From: Paracoccus alcaliphilus
Lineage (GTDB): Bacteria; Pseudomonadota; Alphaproteobacteria; Rhodobacterales; Rhodobacteraceae
NCBI RefSeq assembly: GCF_028553725.1
Contig: NZ_CP067124.1
Coordinates: 754,001 to 818,000, forward strand
Reading direction: 5' to 3'
DNA length: 64,000 bases
Below are positions 35,022 to 44,352 of this stretch, one piece after another. Positions within the stretch are counted from its first letter, which is position 1. Each line of letters starts with the position of its first letter. The position numbers were made by a program, and so were the translations under genes. The notes below the pieces were generated by a model that saw only the letters and a list, made by a program, of their open reading frames with translations, was not told the DNA's origin and did not search any database.

Positions 35022-35777
35022 TCAGCGCCGCTTGCGGGCAGTGCTGTTGGCGAGGCGGTAGCTTTCACCGTTCATCTCGAGGATGCTGACGTGGTGGGTC
35101 AGCCGGTCGAGAAGCGCACCGGTCAGGCGCTCCGAGCCGAATGTCTCGGTCCATTCATCGAAGGGCAGATTGCTTGTGATGAGGGTCGATCCGCGCTCAT
35201 AGCGCTGCGAGATCAGTTCGAACAGCAACTCGGCACCTGTTTTCGACAGGGGCACGAAGCCGAGCTCGTCGATGATGAGAAGCTTGTAACCGGCCATCTG
35301 CTTCTGGAAGCGCAGCAGGCGGCGCTCATCGCGGGCCTCCATCATCTCGCTGACCAGCGCTGCGGCGGTGGTGAAGCCAACCGAGAGGCCCTTCTGACAA
35401 GCGGCCAGCCCGATGCCGAGGGCGACATGGGTTTTGCCGGTGCCGGACGGGCCGAGGGCAATGACATTCTCGCGCCGTTCGATCCACTCGCACCGGGCCA
35501 GATCCAGCACCTGCATCTTGTTAAGCTTGGGGATGGCCGCAAAGTCGAAGCTGTCCAGGCTTTTGACGGCCGGGAATTTCGCGGCCTTGATGCGCCGCTC
35601 GACCATTCGCCGTTCCCGGTCGATCAGCTCGAGTTCGACAAGCCGTGCCAGGTATCTGACATGGTCCAGCCCTTCCGCCGCGCATTGGCGGGCCAGCTTC
35701 TGATGCTCGCGCAGGAACGTCGGCAACTTCAGCGCCTTGAGATGATGGGCGAGCAGAATTTCCGGGGCATCACTCAT
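35022..35777 (-). CDS. istB: IS21 helper ATPase
   Basis: 251 residues, DnaC/DnaA-like AAA+ ATPase. Walker A is ALGPSGTGKTHVALGIGLAA, Walker B is YKLLIIDELGFVPLSKTGAE, and the sensor region is GSTLITSNLPFDEWTETFGS. It ends TGALLDRLTHHVSILEMNGE. IstB multimerises on DNA and activates the IstA transposase. It overlaps istA by four bases, consistent with coupled translation. Complete. Confidence 0.94.
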   Translation of the reverse strand: MSDAPEILLAHHLKALKLPTFLREHQKLARQCAAEGLDHVRYLARLVELELIDRERRMVERRIKAAKFPAVKSLDSFDFAAIPKLNKMQVLDLARCEWIERRENVIALGPSGTGKTHVALGIGLAACQKGLSVGFTTAAALVSEMMEARDERRLLRFQKQMAGYKLLIIDELGFVPLSKTGAELLFELISQRYERGSTLITSNLPFDEWTETFGSERLTGALLDRLTHHVSILEMNGESYRLANSTARKRR

Positions 35778-37285
35778 GCCGCGTCCTCCGCATCGCCCGA
35801 CAGCAGCCGCATGTAAGACCCGGCTCGGGTCTTCTCGACCGTTGCCTTCGGCAGGTAGGGATAGCAGTCGAGGTCAAGTCGCGGCGGACGATGCTCCACC
35901 CGGCACAGCAGCAGATGCTTCACCGCATCGAAGCTGAGCGCCCCCATCCGAAGAGCCTGGAGCACTGCCGCCCGCACGTCCGCCAGATCGAAGGCCTCCA
36001 ACAGCCGCAGGACCTGAACATATTCGCGCCGACCCTGTCGGTTCATCCGCACCTCCATCAGGCGGCGCAAGGTGGCGAACTCCTCCGGCAGGTCCCAGCC
36101 CTGTAACGGGGCGGCTTGATCCAACGCATTGATCTTCTGCTCGATCAGCGGGAGATAATGGATCGGGTTGAAGACCAGTTCGTCGCGATCCCAGCATCGG
36201 GGATGGCGGGCGATCACCTCGCCCCGGCAGCCAATCACCACCTCATGGATATAGCCCCGGATCCAGACATCCTGGTGGCCGTATACAACCGGCACCGAGT
36301 AGTCGTTGGTCTTGTAGCGCACCAGAGATTGCGACGAGACCCGGCCGTTGCCCTGATCGCAGGCATCGAACGGCGCCGCCGGGAGGGCGCGCATCGCAGC
36401 AAGGTCACGCTGCAATCTCTCACCGATCGTCTCGCTTTCGCCGCGCAGGACTGCGCGCTGACGCTTGCGGCACTGCTCCTCCAGCCACAGATTGAACGCG
36501 TCCCAAGTGGCGAACTCCGGTAGCGGCACCATGAAGTTGCGCCGAGAGTAGCCCACCAGGCCTTCGACATTCCCCTTGTCGTTGCCCTTGCCCGGCCGGC
36601 CATAGCGATCCCGGATCAGGTAGTGCGACAGGAACCCGCTGAACAGCGAAGCGCGCTTTCTGGTTCCATCCGGCAGGATCTTCGCCACCAGGCACCGGTC
36701 GTTGTCGTAGAGCACAGACTGGGGAACCGCGCCGAAGAACGCGAATGCATGGATATGGCCATCCACCCAGGCCTCGGCCACCGCTGCAGGATAAGCCCGG
36801 ACGTAGCAGCCATCACTGTGCGGGAGGTCCAGCACGAAGAAGTGTGCCTTCTGCTCGACCCCGCCGATCCGGACCAGGGCTTCGCCGAAGTCGGCCTGAG
36901 CGTGGCCCGGCGGATGCGACAGAGGCACGAATACTTCCTGGCCACGTCGCTCACGTTCCCGGATGTAATCCTTGATGATCGTATAGCCGCCGGTGAAGCC
37001 ACACTCATCGCGAAGCCGGTCGAACACCCGCTTCGCCGTATGCCGCTGCTTGCGTGGCATGGTCCGGTCCGCCTCCAACCACCCCTCGATGATCGGGATA
37101 AACGGATCGAGCTTCGGGCGGCGGACTTCGACCGATCGACGGTAGCCGGGCGGAACCGAAAACGACATCATCTTCCGAACCGTGTCCCGCGACACATTAA
37201 ACACCCGTGCCGCTTCCCGCTGGCTCATGCCCTCCGCACAAGCCTGACGAACTCTCAGATATAGCTCCACGCTGTAAATCCCCAC
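35774..37285 (-). CDS. istA: IS21 transposase
   Basis: 503 residues. N-terminal helix-turn-helix CAEGMSQREAARVFNVSRDT, followed by the integrase core: HPPGHAQADFGEALVRIGGV (first Asp), FFGAVPQSVLYDNDRCLVAK (second Asp), GNDKGNVEGLVGYSRRNFMV (catalytic Glu). All present. The C-terminal third resembles other IstA proteins. The start lies ~100 bp inside the right terminus. Complete and possibly active. Confidence 0.94.
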   Translation of the reverse strand: MGIYSVELYLRVRQACAEGMSQREAARVFNVSRDTVRKMMSFSVPPGYRRSVEVRRPKLDPFIPIIEGWLEADRTMPRKQRHTAKRVFDRLRDECGFTGGYTIIKDYIRERERRGQEVFVPLSHPPGHAQADFGEALVRIGGVEQKAHFFVLDLPHSDGCYVRAYPAAVAEAWVDGHIHAFAFFGAVPQSVLYDNDRCLVAKILPDGTRKRASLFSGFLSHYLIRDRYGRPGKGNDKGNVEGLVGYSRRNFMVPLPEFATWDAFNLWLEEQCRKRQRAVLRGESETIGERLQRDLAAMRALPAAPFDACDQGNGRVSSQSLVRYKTNDYSVPVVYGHQDVWIRGYIHEVVIGCRGEVIARHPRCWDRDELVFNPIHYLPLIEQKINALDQAAPLQGWDLPEEFATLRRLMEVRMNRQGRREYVQVLRLLEAFDLADVRAAVLQALRMGALSFDAVKHLLLCRVEHRPPRLDLDCYPYLPKATVEKTRAGSYMRLLSGDAEDAA

Positions 37286-37386
37286 GCCCTCCCTGCTGCA
37301 GCAGAAAGGGAAAACTGGACGACTTTTAAGCCGCCCGCAGCCGCATCATGCCGCCGCTACCGTGGTCGAATTTCGCACCGCCGTTC

Positions 37387-37614
37387 TCAGACGGTCAGGG
37401 GCAGACCCAGTTCTGTCGCATCCAGCCGGATCGTATGGCCCTTGATGATGCCCGCCGACTGCAACCGGTTCAGGCGGCGCCAGCAGGCATTCTGGCTCAG
37501 CCCCACCGCCTCGGCCAATGCGCGCTGCGGCTGGGCGGCATCGCGCTGCAGGGCATTCAGGATCTTTCGATCAAAGTCATCGAGTTTCAGGTCATTGTCA
37601 TTCATGTGACCCAA
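37387..37614 (-). pseudogene. Lrp/AsnC-family regulator truncated by IS21
   Basis: 75 codons: the N-terminal helix-turn-helix KLDDFDRKILNALQRDAAQP, QRALAEAVGLSQNACWRRLN, RLQSAGIIKGHTIRLDATEL, then GLPLTV and TGA. Normal Lrp proteins have ~150 residues with a C-terminal RAM ligand domain, which is absent. The stop codon is the first three bases of the IS21 right end (TGAGAACGG). It is divergent from the aminotransferase at 37697, 82 bp apart, so the DNA-binding half may still contact its operator but cannot sense ligand. The lost half is not elsewhere in the window. Confidence 0.85.
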
Positions 37615-37696
37615 TTTATCCGAAATAGAGGTGAAGAACGAGGGGTTTTATTGCCCCTTCCGGGGTTAGGCTCTGCGCAGAGTGACGGAGCCTGCC

Positions 37697-39145
37697 ATGA
37701 GTGATACCCCGTTCTTTGACCGTTTCCGCGCCGCGCTTGTCGGCCCGGACCATATCGACCGGCTGCGCGCAGGTCTGATAGGTGAGGGGATCAGCTTTGA
37801 CGGGCCGCAAGGGCCGCGCCAGTTGATCTATGCCGATTATGTGGCCTCAGGCCGGGCCTTGCGGCAGGTGGAACAGCTGGTGCTGGACCAAATCCTGCCC
37901 TTCTACGCCAACAGCCATACCGAGGGGTCGCATTGCGGGGCCTTTGTCACCCGGCTGCGGCGCGAGGCGCGGGCGGTGATTGCCCGGCATTGCGGGGCGG
38001 ATGACAGCTGCGCCACGATCTTTGCCGGCGCCGGGGCAACGGCCGGGCTGAACCGGCTGGTCGCGCTGCTGGGCCTGCCCGAGGATGTGGCGGCGGGGCG
38101 CAATCCGCTGGTGCTGGTGGGGCCATATGAGCATCATTCCAACATCCTGCCCTGGCGGGAAAGCGGCGCCGAAGTGCAGGAGATCCCCGAGGATCCTGAG
38201 ACCGGCGGGCCCTGCCTGCAGGCGCTGGAGGCCGCACTCCTCGCGGCGGCGGGCAGGCCGGTGATCGGCAGTTTTTCGGCGGCATCGAATGTCAGCGGCA
38301 TCCTGACCGATACGGTGGCCGTTACCCGGCTGCTGAAACATCATGGCGCAAGGGCGGTCTGGGATTATGCGGGCGGCGCGCCCTATCTGCCGATCTCGAT
38401 GGATTGTGACACCGCGCATGCCAAGGATGCCATCGTCTTTTCGCCGCATAAATTCGTGGGCGGGCCGGGGGCCTCGGGCGTTCTGGTGCTGCGCCGCGAT
38501 GCGGTGGTGCGGCAACGGCCGGTCTGGCCGGGGGGCGGCACGGTCACTTATGTCTCCAGCTGGGGCCATGATTACAGTGCCACGCTCGAGACCCGCGAGG
38601 AGGCAGGCACGCCGGATGTGCTGGGCGATCTGCGCGCGGCACTGGCGATCGTGGTGAAAGAGGCGATGGGGCAGGGCTGGCTGGACAGCCGCCACCAGGC
38701 ATTGCACGCCCGGGCCGAAGCGGCATTTGCCGATTTGCCGGGGTTGCACCATGCAGGGCAGGGTATGGCTGTTCCCGCCCTGCCGTTCTTTTCCTTCTGG
38801 CTGTGCGATCCCGAGACCGGGCAGCGCCTGCCACATGGCGCGATCACCCGGGCGTTGTCGGATCATTTCGGCGTGCAGACCCGCAGCGGCTGTGCCTGTG
38901 CCGGTCCCTATGGCCACCGGATCTTTGGCATCGAAGCCGATGAGAGCGCCGCGATCCGCGACCGGATCCGCGCGGGCGATGATACGGCACGGCCCGGGTT
39001 CACGCGGTTCAACCTCAGCGCGCTGATGACGGATGACAAGGCCGATGCGGTGCTGGCGGCGATCAGTGCCATAGCGCGCGAACCTGCCCGCTATCTGCCG
39101 AAGACGGACCTGTCACAGGGGCGGGCCATGCAGGCGGCAGAGTGA
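37697..39145 (+). CDS. Class V aminotransferase-fold PLP enzyme (cysteine desulfurase-like)
   Basis: 482 residues. YADYVASGRALRQVEQ at the start, FYANSHTEGSHCG, GPYEHHSNILPWRE, the PLP Asp region VWDYAGGAPYLPI and the Schiff-base lysine in VFSPHKFVGGPGASG (~Lys252). A Cys-rich loop RSGCACAGPYGHRIF lies near residue 395. These fit the large SufS/CsdA-like group with ~480 residues whose reactions are mostly unknown. The ATG at 37697 has GGAG seven bases upstream; a GTG at 37682 is possible. The adjacent divergent Lrp-type gene suggests an amino-acid substrate. Confidence 0.82.
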   Translation: MSDTPFFDRFRAALVGPDHIDRLRAGLIGEGISFDGPQGPRQLIYADYVASGRALRQVEQLVLDQILPFYANSHTEGSHCGAFVTRLRREARAVIARHCGADDSCATIFAGAGATAGLNRLVALLGLPEDVAAGRNPLVLVGPYEHHSNILPWRESGAEVQEIPEDPETGGPCLQALEAALLAAAGRPVIGSFSAASNVSGILTDTVAVTRLLKHHGARAVWDYAGGAPYLPISMDCDTAHAKDAIVFSPHKFVGGPGASGVLVLRRDAVVRQRPVWPGGGTVTYVSSWGHDYSATLETREEAGTPDVLGDLRAALAIVVKEAMGQGWLDSRHQALHARAEAAFADLPGLHHAGQGMAVPALPFFSFWLCDPETGQRLPHGAITRALSDHFGVQTRSGCACAGPYGHRIFGIEADESAAIRDRIRAGDDTARPGFTRFNLSALMTDDKADAVLAAISAIAREPARYLPKTDLSQGRAMQAAE

Positions 39146-39167
39146 AGGCTTTGGTCTGCAGTGCCGG

Positions 39168-40010
39168 TCAGCCCCCGCCCGCAGTCAGGGCCTGACGATA
39201 GCCCGCCATGGCCCGGTCTGCCGACTGGCGCAGGAAGGCCTGATCGGACCCCAGCACAAGCAGGCTTGCCCCTTGCTCCAGCCAGCCACGCGCGGTTGCG
39301 GGATCGCCCAGAAACAGCCCGGCGGCACAGCCCTGACCGGTGCCCGCCGCGATGGTGTCACGGCAGAGCTGCATGACGCCAGCCGCCCCGGTATCGGTTT
39401 CGCCCAGGCTGACCGCCAGATCCACCGGACCCAGCAACAGCCCGTCCACGCCCTCGACCGCGGCAATCGCGCCTGCCGCCTGAACACCCGCCGCGCTTTC
39501 GATCTGGCAGATCAGCGCGGTCTGTTGCGGCTGCCCCGCCAGATGCGCGGCGATGCCGGTGCGCCCATAGCCCGCAGCGGCGGTGGAGGGGGAAAAGCCG
39601 CGCCCGCCCATGCCAAAGCGCATGACCTGCGCCAGCGCCTCAGCTTCGGCCCGGCTGTCGACCTGCGGCGCGACGATCCCCGCCGCGCCCGCATCCAGCG
39701 CGGTGGCAATCCAATGCCCGCCCCGTTCGGGTATCCGCACCAGAACCGGCAGGCCCGCCGCCCGGCCCGCCATGACCAGCAGGGCAATCTCGGCCCGGCC
39801 CATGGCGGCATGTTCGGCATCGACTATGGCAAAGTCGAACCCCGATCCGGCCAGAATCTCGATCCCGGCCGGATCAGGCGATTTCACGAAACTGCCCGCC
39901 AGCGGCTGCCTGTCCCGCAGCCGCCGCACGAAGATCTGCCGGATATCGGGCCGCTGGCCGGGCGCATGACCAGCCACCTGATCCGGCTGGTGCTCTGGCT
40001 GATCCGCCAT
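39168..40010 (-). CDS. HpcH/HpaI-family aldolase
   Basis: 280 residues. TIM-barrel class II aldolase motifs: AGSGFDFAIVDAEHAAMG (Asp-Glu-His), LPVLVRIPERGGHWIATALD, AGAAGIVAPQVDSRAEAEAL, ICQIESAAGVQAAGAIAAVE (metal Glu), VDGLLLGPVDLAVSLGE (metal Asp). Cytoplasmic retro-aldol cleavage of 2-keto-hydroxy acids giving pyruvate or glyoxylate. The ATG overlaps the hyuB stop (TGATG). The first ~35 residues are unusual (many Gln and Asp), so a later start is possible. The last gene of the catabolic operon. Confidence 0.88.
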   Translation of the reverse strand: MADQPEHQPDQVAGHAPGQRPDIRQIFVRRLRDRQPLAGSFVKSPDPAGIEILAGSGFDFAIVDAEHAAMGRAEIALLVMAGRAAGLPVLVRIPERGGHWIATALDAGAAGIVAPQVDSRAEAEALAQVMRFGMGGRGFSPSTAAAGYGRTGIAAHLAGQPQQTALICQIESAAGVQAAGAIAAVEGVDGLLLGPVDLAVSLGETDTGAAGVMQLCRDTIAAGTGQGCAAGLFLGDPATARGWLEQGASLLVLGSDQAFLRQSADRAMAGYRQALTAGGG

Positions 40011-41557
40011 CACGCCGCCCCGTAGCCGCCGCCGCCGGGCGTGATCATGAAGACCTCGTCGCCCGGCTGCATCTCGCGCTTGCGGGTGTCGGTGACATCC
40101 TGCCCGTTGATGCGGAACACGCCCTTGCTGCCCGGCATCCCGCCATCCAGCCCTTCGGGACCGGAGGCCAGCCGCGAGGGGATGGTGTTCAGGATCCATG
40201 GCCGCTCGGTCCGCATCCGGTAACCGATGCGCTGGCCATCGCCGCCGGGTTGCCGCCCGGCGCCGCCGGTGCCATGTTCCAGCTCCTTGCAGGTGAAGGC
40301 GATCGGATAGGATGCCTCCAGCACCTCGACCGGCACGGCTGAAACGCCGGTCGGATAGCAGACCGCCGAAATCCCCGGCTTGGTCGCCCGCGCACCCATC
40401 CCGCCGGAATAGTTGAACATCGACGAGGTGAAGGGCTTGCCCTGTGCATCGCGCCCCTGGATCTGCACGGTCCAGACCGCGCCGGAGCCTTCGGCCACCA
40501 CGGCATCGGGCACCACCTGCGCCAACGCCTTCAGGATCGGGAAGGGCACATACATGCCGACCACATGGCGGGCATTGACCGGCGAGGGATATTTGGCATT
40601 CACCACACAGCTGTCAGGCAGTTTCAGCCGGATCGGCGCCAGACTGCCCGCATTGTTGGGCAGGTCGGGGTTGAGCGTGGAGCGCACGGCGAAGGTCGCA
40701 TAGGCATGGGTATAGGCTGGCACCACATTGATCCCCATGGCACTGGGGCCGGAGGAGCCTTCGAAATCAATGGTGATCTCGCCCGCCTCTGCGTCGATGG
40801 TGACGGCGGTCTTCAGCTCGATCACCTCGCCGCCCGGCACGTCAAAGTGCGAGGCACCGTGGTAGGTGCCGCCCGGCAGCTTGCGGATCGCATCGCGCGT
40901 GGCCTTTTCGGAGCGCGAGATGATTTCCTCGGACAGCCGGGCAATATCCTCGATGCCATAACGGTCGCAGAGCGCGTTCAGCCGGTCCGATGCGATGATA
41001 CCCGAGGAAACCTGCGCGCCCAGATCGCCCAGCAGCGCATCGGGGGTGCGCACGTTGCGCCGCAGGATCGCGAACAGCGTCTCATTCGGCTGGCCCGCAT
41101 CATAGAGCTTCATCGGCGGGATCCACAGGCCCTCTTCGTGGATGTCACGCGCGCCCGAGCCGATGCCATAACCGCCGATATCACTGTGGTGGATGGTGGA
41201 CCCGGCATAGCCGATGATCCGGTCATTGCGAAAGATCGGCGAGAGCACGGTGATGTCAAAGAAATGCCCAGCCGACATCCAGGGATCATTGGTGATCAGC
41301 ACATCGCCGGGGCGCAGGCTGTCGGCATCGCAATGTGCCAACAGGTTCCGCGCCGCCGCCGCCAGCGAGTTGATATGCCCGGGCGTGCCGGTCACAGCCT
41401 GCGCCACCATGCGGGCCTGTTCATCGAACAGGCCGTTGGCCAGATCGCCCGCCTCGCGCACGATGGGGCTGAAGGCAATGCGTTGCAGCGCGCGGGCCTG
41501 CTCGCTGACGATGCCGATGAGGTTGCTCCAGAGGATCTGCAGTTCGACGCCGTCCAT
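40010..41557 (-). CDS. hyuB: Hydantoinase B/oxoprolinase-type subunit
   Basis: 515 residues. The N-terminus reads ILWSNLIGIVSEQARALQRI, with DANGLFDEQ-type ADLANGLFDEQARMVAQAVT, and LRPGDVLITNDPWMSAGHFF, PIFRNDRIIGYAGSTIHHSD. The end is a glycine-rich TGGAGRQPGGDGQRIGYRM and FMITPGGGGYG. This is the HyuB half of ATP-dependent hydantoinase, 5-oxoprolinase or acetone/acetophenone carboxylase complexes. The start overlaps the end of hyuA by one base. The substrate is not decided by sequence. Confidence 0.92.
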   Translation of the reverse strand: MDGVELQILWSNLIGIVSEQARALQRIAFSPIVREAGDLANGLFDEQARMVAQAVTGTPGHINSLAAAARNLLAHCDADSLRPGDVLITNDPWMSAGHFFDITVLSPIFRNDRIIGYAGSTIHHSDIGGYGIGSGARDIHEEGLWIPPMKLYDAGQPNETLFAILRRNVRTPDALLGDLGAQVSSGIIASDRLNALCDRYGIEDIARLSEEIISRSEKATRDAIRKLPGGTYHGASHFDVPGGEVIELKTAVTIDAEAGEITIDFEGSSGPSAMGINVVPAYTHAYATFAVRSTLNPDLPNNAGSLAPIRLKLPDSCVVNAKYPSPVNARHVVGMYVPFPILKALAQVVPDAVVAEGSGAVWTVQIQGRDAQGKPFTSSMFNYSGGMGARATKPGISAVCYPTGVSAVPVEVLEASYPIAFTCKELEHGTGGAGRQPGGDGQRIGYRMRTERPWILNTIPSRLASGPEGLDGGMPGSKGVFRINGQDVTDTRKREMQPGDEVFMITPGGGGYGAA

Positions 41558-43629
41558 CAGTTTTCTTCCTTCTTTTCCGCGACCAGACTGCCGCTGTCGT
41601 GCCGCGTGACCACCCAGTCCTCCAGGACGAAGATCGTGGTTTCGCGTTCCTCGATGATGACCGGGCCCTCGATGCGGTCGTCCGGCCCGATGGTGGCGCG
41701 TTGCCAGACCGGCACGTCGCGCGCCTGACCGCGCAGGAAGACCGGCCGGGTCTCTGTATGGCGGCTGCCGGTGGCCCCGGCCTGTGCGGTGCTGCGCTCG
41801 GGCTGGCGTCCGCTGGCCGTGACCAGCCAGTTGACGATCTCGATCTTCATGTCACCGAGTTTCAGCCCGTATTGCCGGGCATATTCTGCCTCGAACAACT
41901 GCTGGATCGCGGCGATGTCGCGGCTTTCGCGCGGATCTTCGGTCAGATGCACCCGCACTTCGGATTGCTGGCCCAGATAGCGCATCTCGACCGAGAACCC
42001 GAAAGTATAGTCTTCCTCGCGGATACCGGCCTCACCCAGCGCCAGCGCGCCCTCGGCGGTCATGCTGTCCAGAACCTGCGTCACCGCATCCCAGTCCAGC
42101 GCCTCCAGCAGGGCCACATGGCTGCGGACAAGATCAATCTGCGCGGGCGTGACCAGCGTGCCGAAGGCCGACAGAACCGAGGCCAGCGGCGGATAGATCA
42201 CCTTGGGGCTTTCGGTCAGTTCGGCCACCATGCAGGCATGGACCGGCCCGGCGCCGCCAAATGCCAGAAGCGGCAGGCCGCGATAGTCGATGCCGCGTTC
42301 GGTCGCATGGGTGCGGGTTGCGGCGGCCATCTGTTCGCAGACCAGCTGGAAAACACCCCAGGCCGCCTGTTCGCGCGACAGGCCCAGATCGGCGCCCAGT
42401 CCGTCATAGGCGGCCTGCGCCGCGCCCAGATCCAGCACCATGTCACCGCCCAGAAACCGGTCGGCATTCAGGATGCCCAGCACCAGATCGGCATCGGTCA
42501 CGCAGGGGTCGGTGCCGCCGCGCCCGTAGCAGGCCGGCCCGGGCATGGAGCCCGCGCTTTCCGGCCCGATCTTCAGCAGGCCCAGATCATTGACCGAGGC
42601 GATGGAGCCACCACCGGCGCCGATCTCGATCATGTCGATCGAGGGGACGGTGATCGGCATGCCGGAACCGGGCTTGAAACGATAGCGGCGGTCCACCTCG
42701 AATGTGCCGGTCACCAGCGGTTCGTGGTTCTGCACCATACAGGCCTTGGCCGTGGTCCCGCCCATGTCGAACGAGATCAGATCGGCAATCCCGAAGATGC
42801 GGCTGAAATAGCAGGCCACCAGCGCCCCGGCTGCCGGGCCGCTTTCGATCATCCGCACGGGCATGGTGCTGGCGCGTTCGGCACCGATGACACCGCCGTT
42901 GGACAGCATGATCAGCGGCTGCTGGGTGAAGTTGCGGGCCTTCAGCTCGTCGATCAGCGCGGTCAGATAGGGCCGGGTGATCGGCACGGTATAGGCATTG
43001 ATCGCCACGGTCGAGGCGCGCAGATATTCGCGCATCTGCGGCGCGATGACCGATGAGAGCGAGACATAGATCTCGGGCGCCTCCCGCGCGAAGATCTCGC
43101 GCACCTGTTCTTCGTTCGCGCCGTTGCGATAGGCGTTCAGAAAGCAGACGGCGACCGAAACGATGCCCTTGGCACGGCAGGCGGCGATCACGGCGCGCAC
43201 CTCTTCGGGATCGACCGGCATGCCCACGCTGCCATCGGCATAGACGCGCTCTTTCAGGGTAAAGGTGCGCTCTGCCGGGATCAGCGGTTCGGCAAATTCG
43301 ATCTGTGGATCATACATGTCATAGCGATGTTCCTCACGGATATAGAGGATGTCGCGGAACCCTTCGGTCAGCAGCAGCGCCACCGGCGGGCCTTTACGCT
43401 CGATCAGGGCATTCGTGACGACCGTGGTCGCGTGGACCACCACATCATCAACCTCTGCGGGGCCGATTCCGGCGCGGCCGGTCACCAGTTCCACGCCGCG
43501 GAAAAAACCTTCCAGCAGGTTGTTATGCGTGGTCAGCGTCTTGTCGACGAAGGCCCGGCCGTCGGATGCCAGCAGCACGGCATCGGTGAATGTGCCGCCA
43601 ATATCAATGGCGAGCGAATAGCGGGTCAT
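41557..43629 (-). CDS. hyuA: Hydantoinase A/oxoprolinase-type subunit
   Basis: 690 residues. ASKHA-type ATPase start SLAIDIGGTFTDAVLLASDG, then VVVHATTVVTNALIERKGPP, DLISFDMGGTTAKACMVQNH and VPSIDMIEIGAGGGSIASVN, and LLAFGGAGPVHACMVAELTE. It supplies the nucleotide-dependent activation for the HyuB partner. Overlap with the IclR gene upstream (4 bases) and hyuB downstream (1 base) indicates one tightly packed transcript: IclR-hyuA-hyuB-aldolase. The presence of IclR, TRAP, acyl-CoA ligase and thiolase suggests breakdown of an organic acid or lactam. Confidence 0.93.
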   Translation of the reverse strand: MTRYSLAIDIGGTFTDAVLLASDGRAFVDKTLTTHNNLLEGFFRGVELVTGRAGIGPAEVDDVVVHATTVVTNALIERKGPPVALLLTEGFRDILYIREEHRYDMYDPQIEFAEPLIPAERTFTLKERVYADGSVGMPVDPEEVRAVIAACRAKGIVSVAVCFLNAYRNGANEEQVREIFAREAPEIYVSLSSVIAPQMREYLRASTVAINAYTVPITRPYLTALIDELKARNFTQQPLIMLSNGGVIGAERASTMPVRMIESGPAAGALVACYFSRIFGIADLISFDMGGTTAKACMVQNHEPLVTGTFEVDRRYRFKPGSGMPITVPSIDMIEIGAGGGSIASVNDLGLLKIGPESAGSMPGPACYGRGGTDPCVTDADLVLGILNADRFLGGDMVLDLGAAQAAYDGLGADLGLSREQAAWGVFQLVCEQMAAATRTHATERGIDYRGLPLLAFGGAGPVHACMVAELTESPKVIYPPLASVLSAFGTLVTPAQIDLVRSHVALLEALDWDAVTQVLDSMTAEGALALGEAGIREEDYTFGFSVEMRYLGQQSEVRVHLTEDPRESRDIAAIQQLFEAEYARQYGLKLGDMKIEIVNWLVTASGRQPERSTAQAGATGSRHTETRPVFLRGQARDVPVWQRATIGPDDRIEGPVIIEERETTIFVLEDWVVTRHDSGSLVAEKKEEN

Positions 43630-44351
43630 AGAGGATACTCCTTGCAGCCGAGGTCGGACGAAATGGTTCGTGCCGCCTCCATGACGGCGGCAATCAGCTC
43701 CGCCGCCGGTTCGGGTTCGATGTCCTGGATCGAGCCGACGATGGTGATCGTCGCGACAAAGCGACGCTCCACATCGAAGATCGGTGCCGAGATGGCATTG
43801 ACGCCGGGCAGCGTCTGTTCGGGCGCCACGGCCCAGCCTGTCTGGCGGGTGCGGGCGATCTCATCTTCCAGCGCGGCGGGTGTCTTGACCGCCAGCGCGC
43901 CGAAGGCCAGCGCCACCTTGCCCTGTGCAGACCGGTCGAAGGGCAAGAGCGCGCCGGGTTTGGTGATGATCTGCACCGGCATTTCCATGCGCACGATGTC
44001 GATCACCCGCATGCCGTCATCTTCGGGGATCGACAGCGTCACGGTCTTGCAGGTCCGGTCGCGCATCGCGCCCATCACCGGACGCGCCACGCTGGTCAGC
44101 TGGGTGCCATCGGCAATGGCCTGCCCCAGGTGAAACAGCTTGAGCGTCAGGCGGTAGCGTTCGGTCGCAGGATCCTGCCGCACATAGCCCAGCGAGACGA
44201 GGGTTTGCAGATAGCGGTAGATCCGCGCCCGGGGCATCCCCAGCGCATTGGACAGATCTGTCACGCGTGAGGGTTCGGAATGGGTGGCCATTTCCTCGAG
44301 AATGGCAAAGGCCGCAACGGTGGACTGGTTTGTCGGGGACTCGGTCATCAC
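43626..44351 (-). CDS. IclR-family regulator
   Basis: 241 residues. Winged helix at residues ~10-75: AFAILEEMATHSEPSRVTDL, SNALGMPRARIYRYLQTLVS, LGYVRQDPATERYRLTLKLF. The C-terminal GAF-like effector domain includes LPFDRSAQGKVALAFGALAV and AISAPIFDVERRFVATITIV. IclR proteins commonly regulate adjacent catabolic and TRAP genes. It lies between dctM (one-base gap, same strand) and hyuA, so it is transcribed with the genes it likely controls. Confidence 0.92.
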   Translation of the reverse strand: MMTESPTNQSTVAAFAILEEMATHSEPSRVTDLSNALGMPRARIYRYLQTLVSLGYVRQDPATERYRLTLKLFHLGQAIADGTQLTSVARPVMGAMRDRTCKTVTLSIPEDDGMRVIDIVRMEMPVQIITKPGALLPFDRSAQGKVALAFGALAVKTPAALEDEIARTRQTGWAVAPEQTLPGVNAISAPIFDVERRFVATITIVGSIQDIEPEPAAELIAAVMEAARTISSDLGCKEYPL

Positions 44352-44352
44352 A

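Larger units (their letters stand above)
34865..37389 (-). mobile_element. IS21-family insertion sequence
   Basis: 2525 bp with istA and istB. The ends are related: left TGTCAACGGCGGCGCAAAAG, right (reverse complement) TGAGAACGGCGGTGCGAAAT, with similarity continuing through TCG(G/A)CCACGG. No target duplication is present: the left flank is IS66 tnpC (AATAGTGC), the right flank is an lrp-type gene (GACGGTCA). So at least one flank was exchanged after insertion. 34872-35021 is non-coding terminal region with further internal repeats. Confidence 0.85.

Noticed and set aside
40565..41728. 387-codon plus-strand open frame
   Set aside because: Antisense to hyuB and the end of hyuA.
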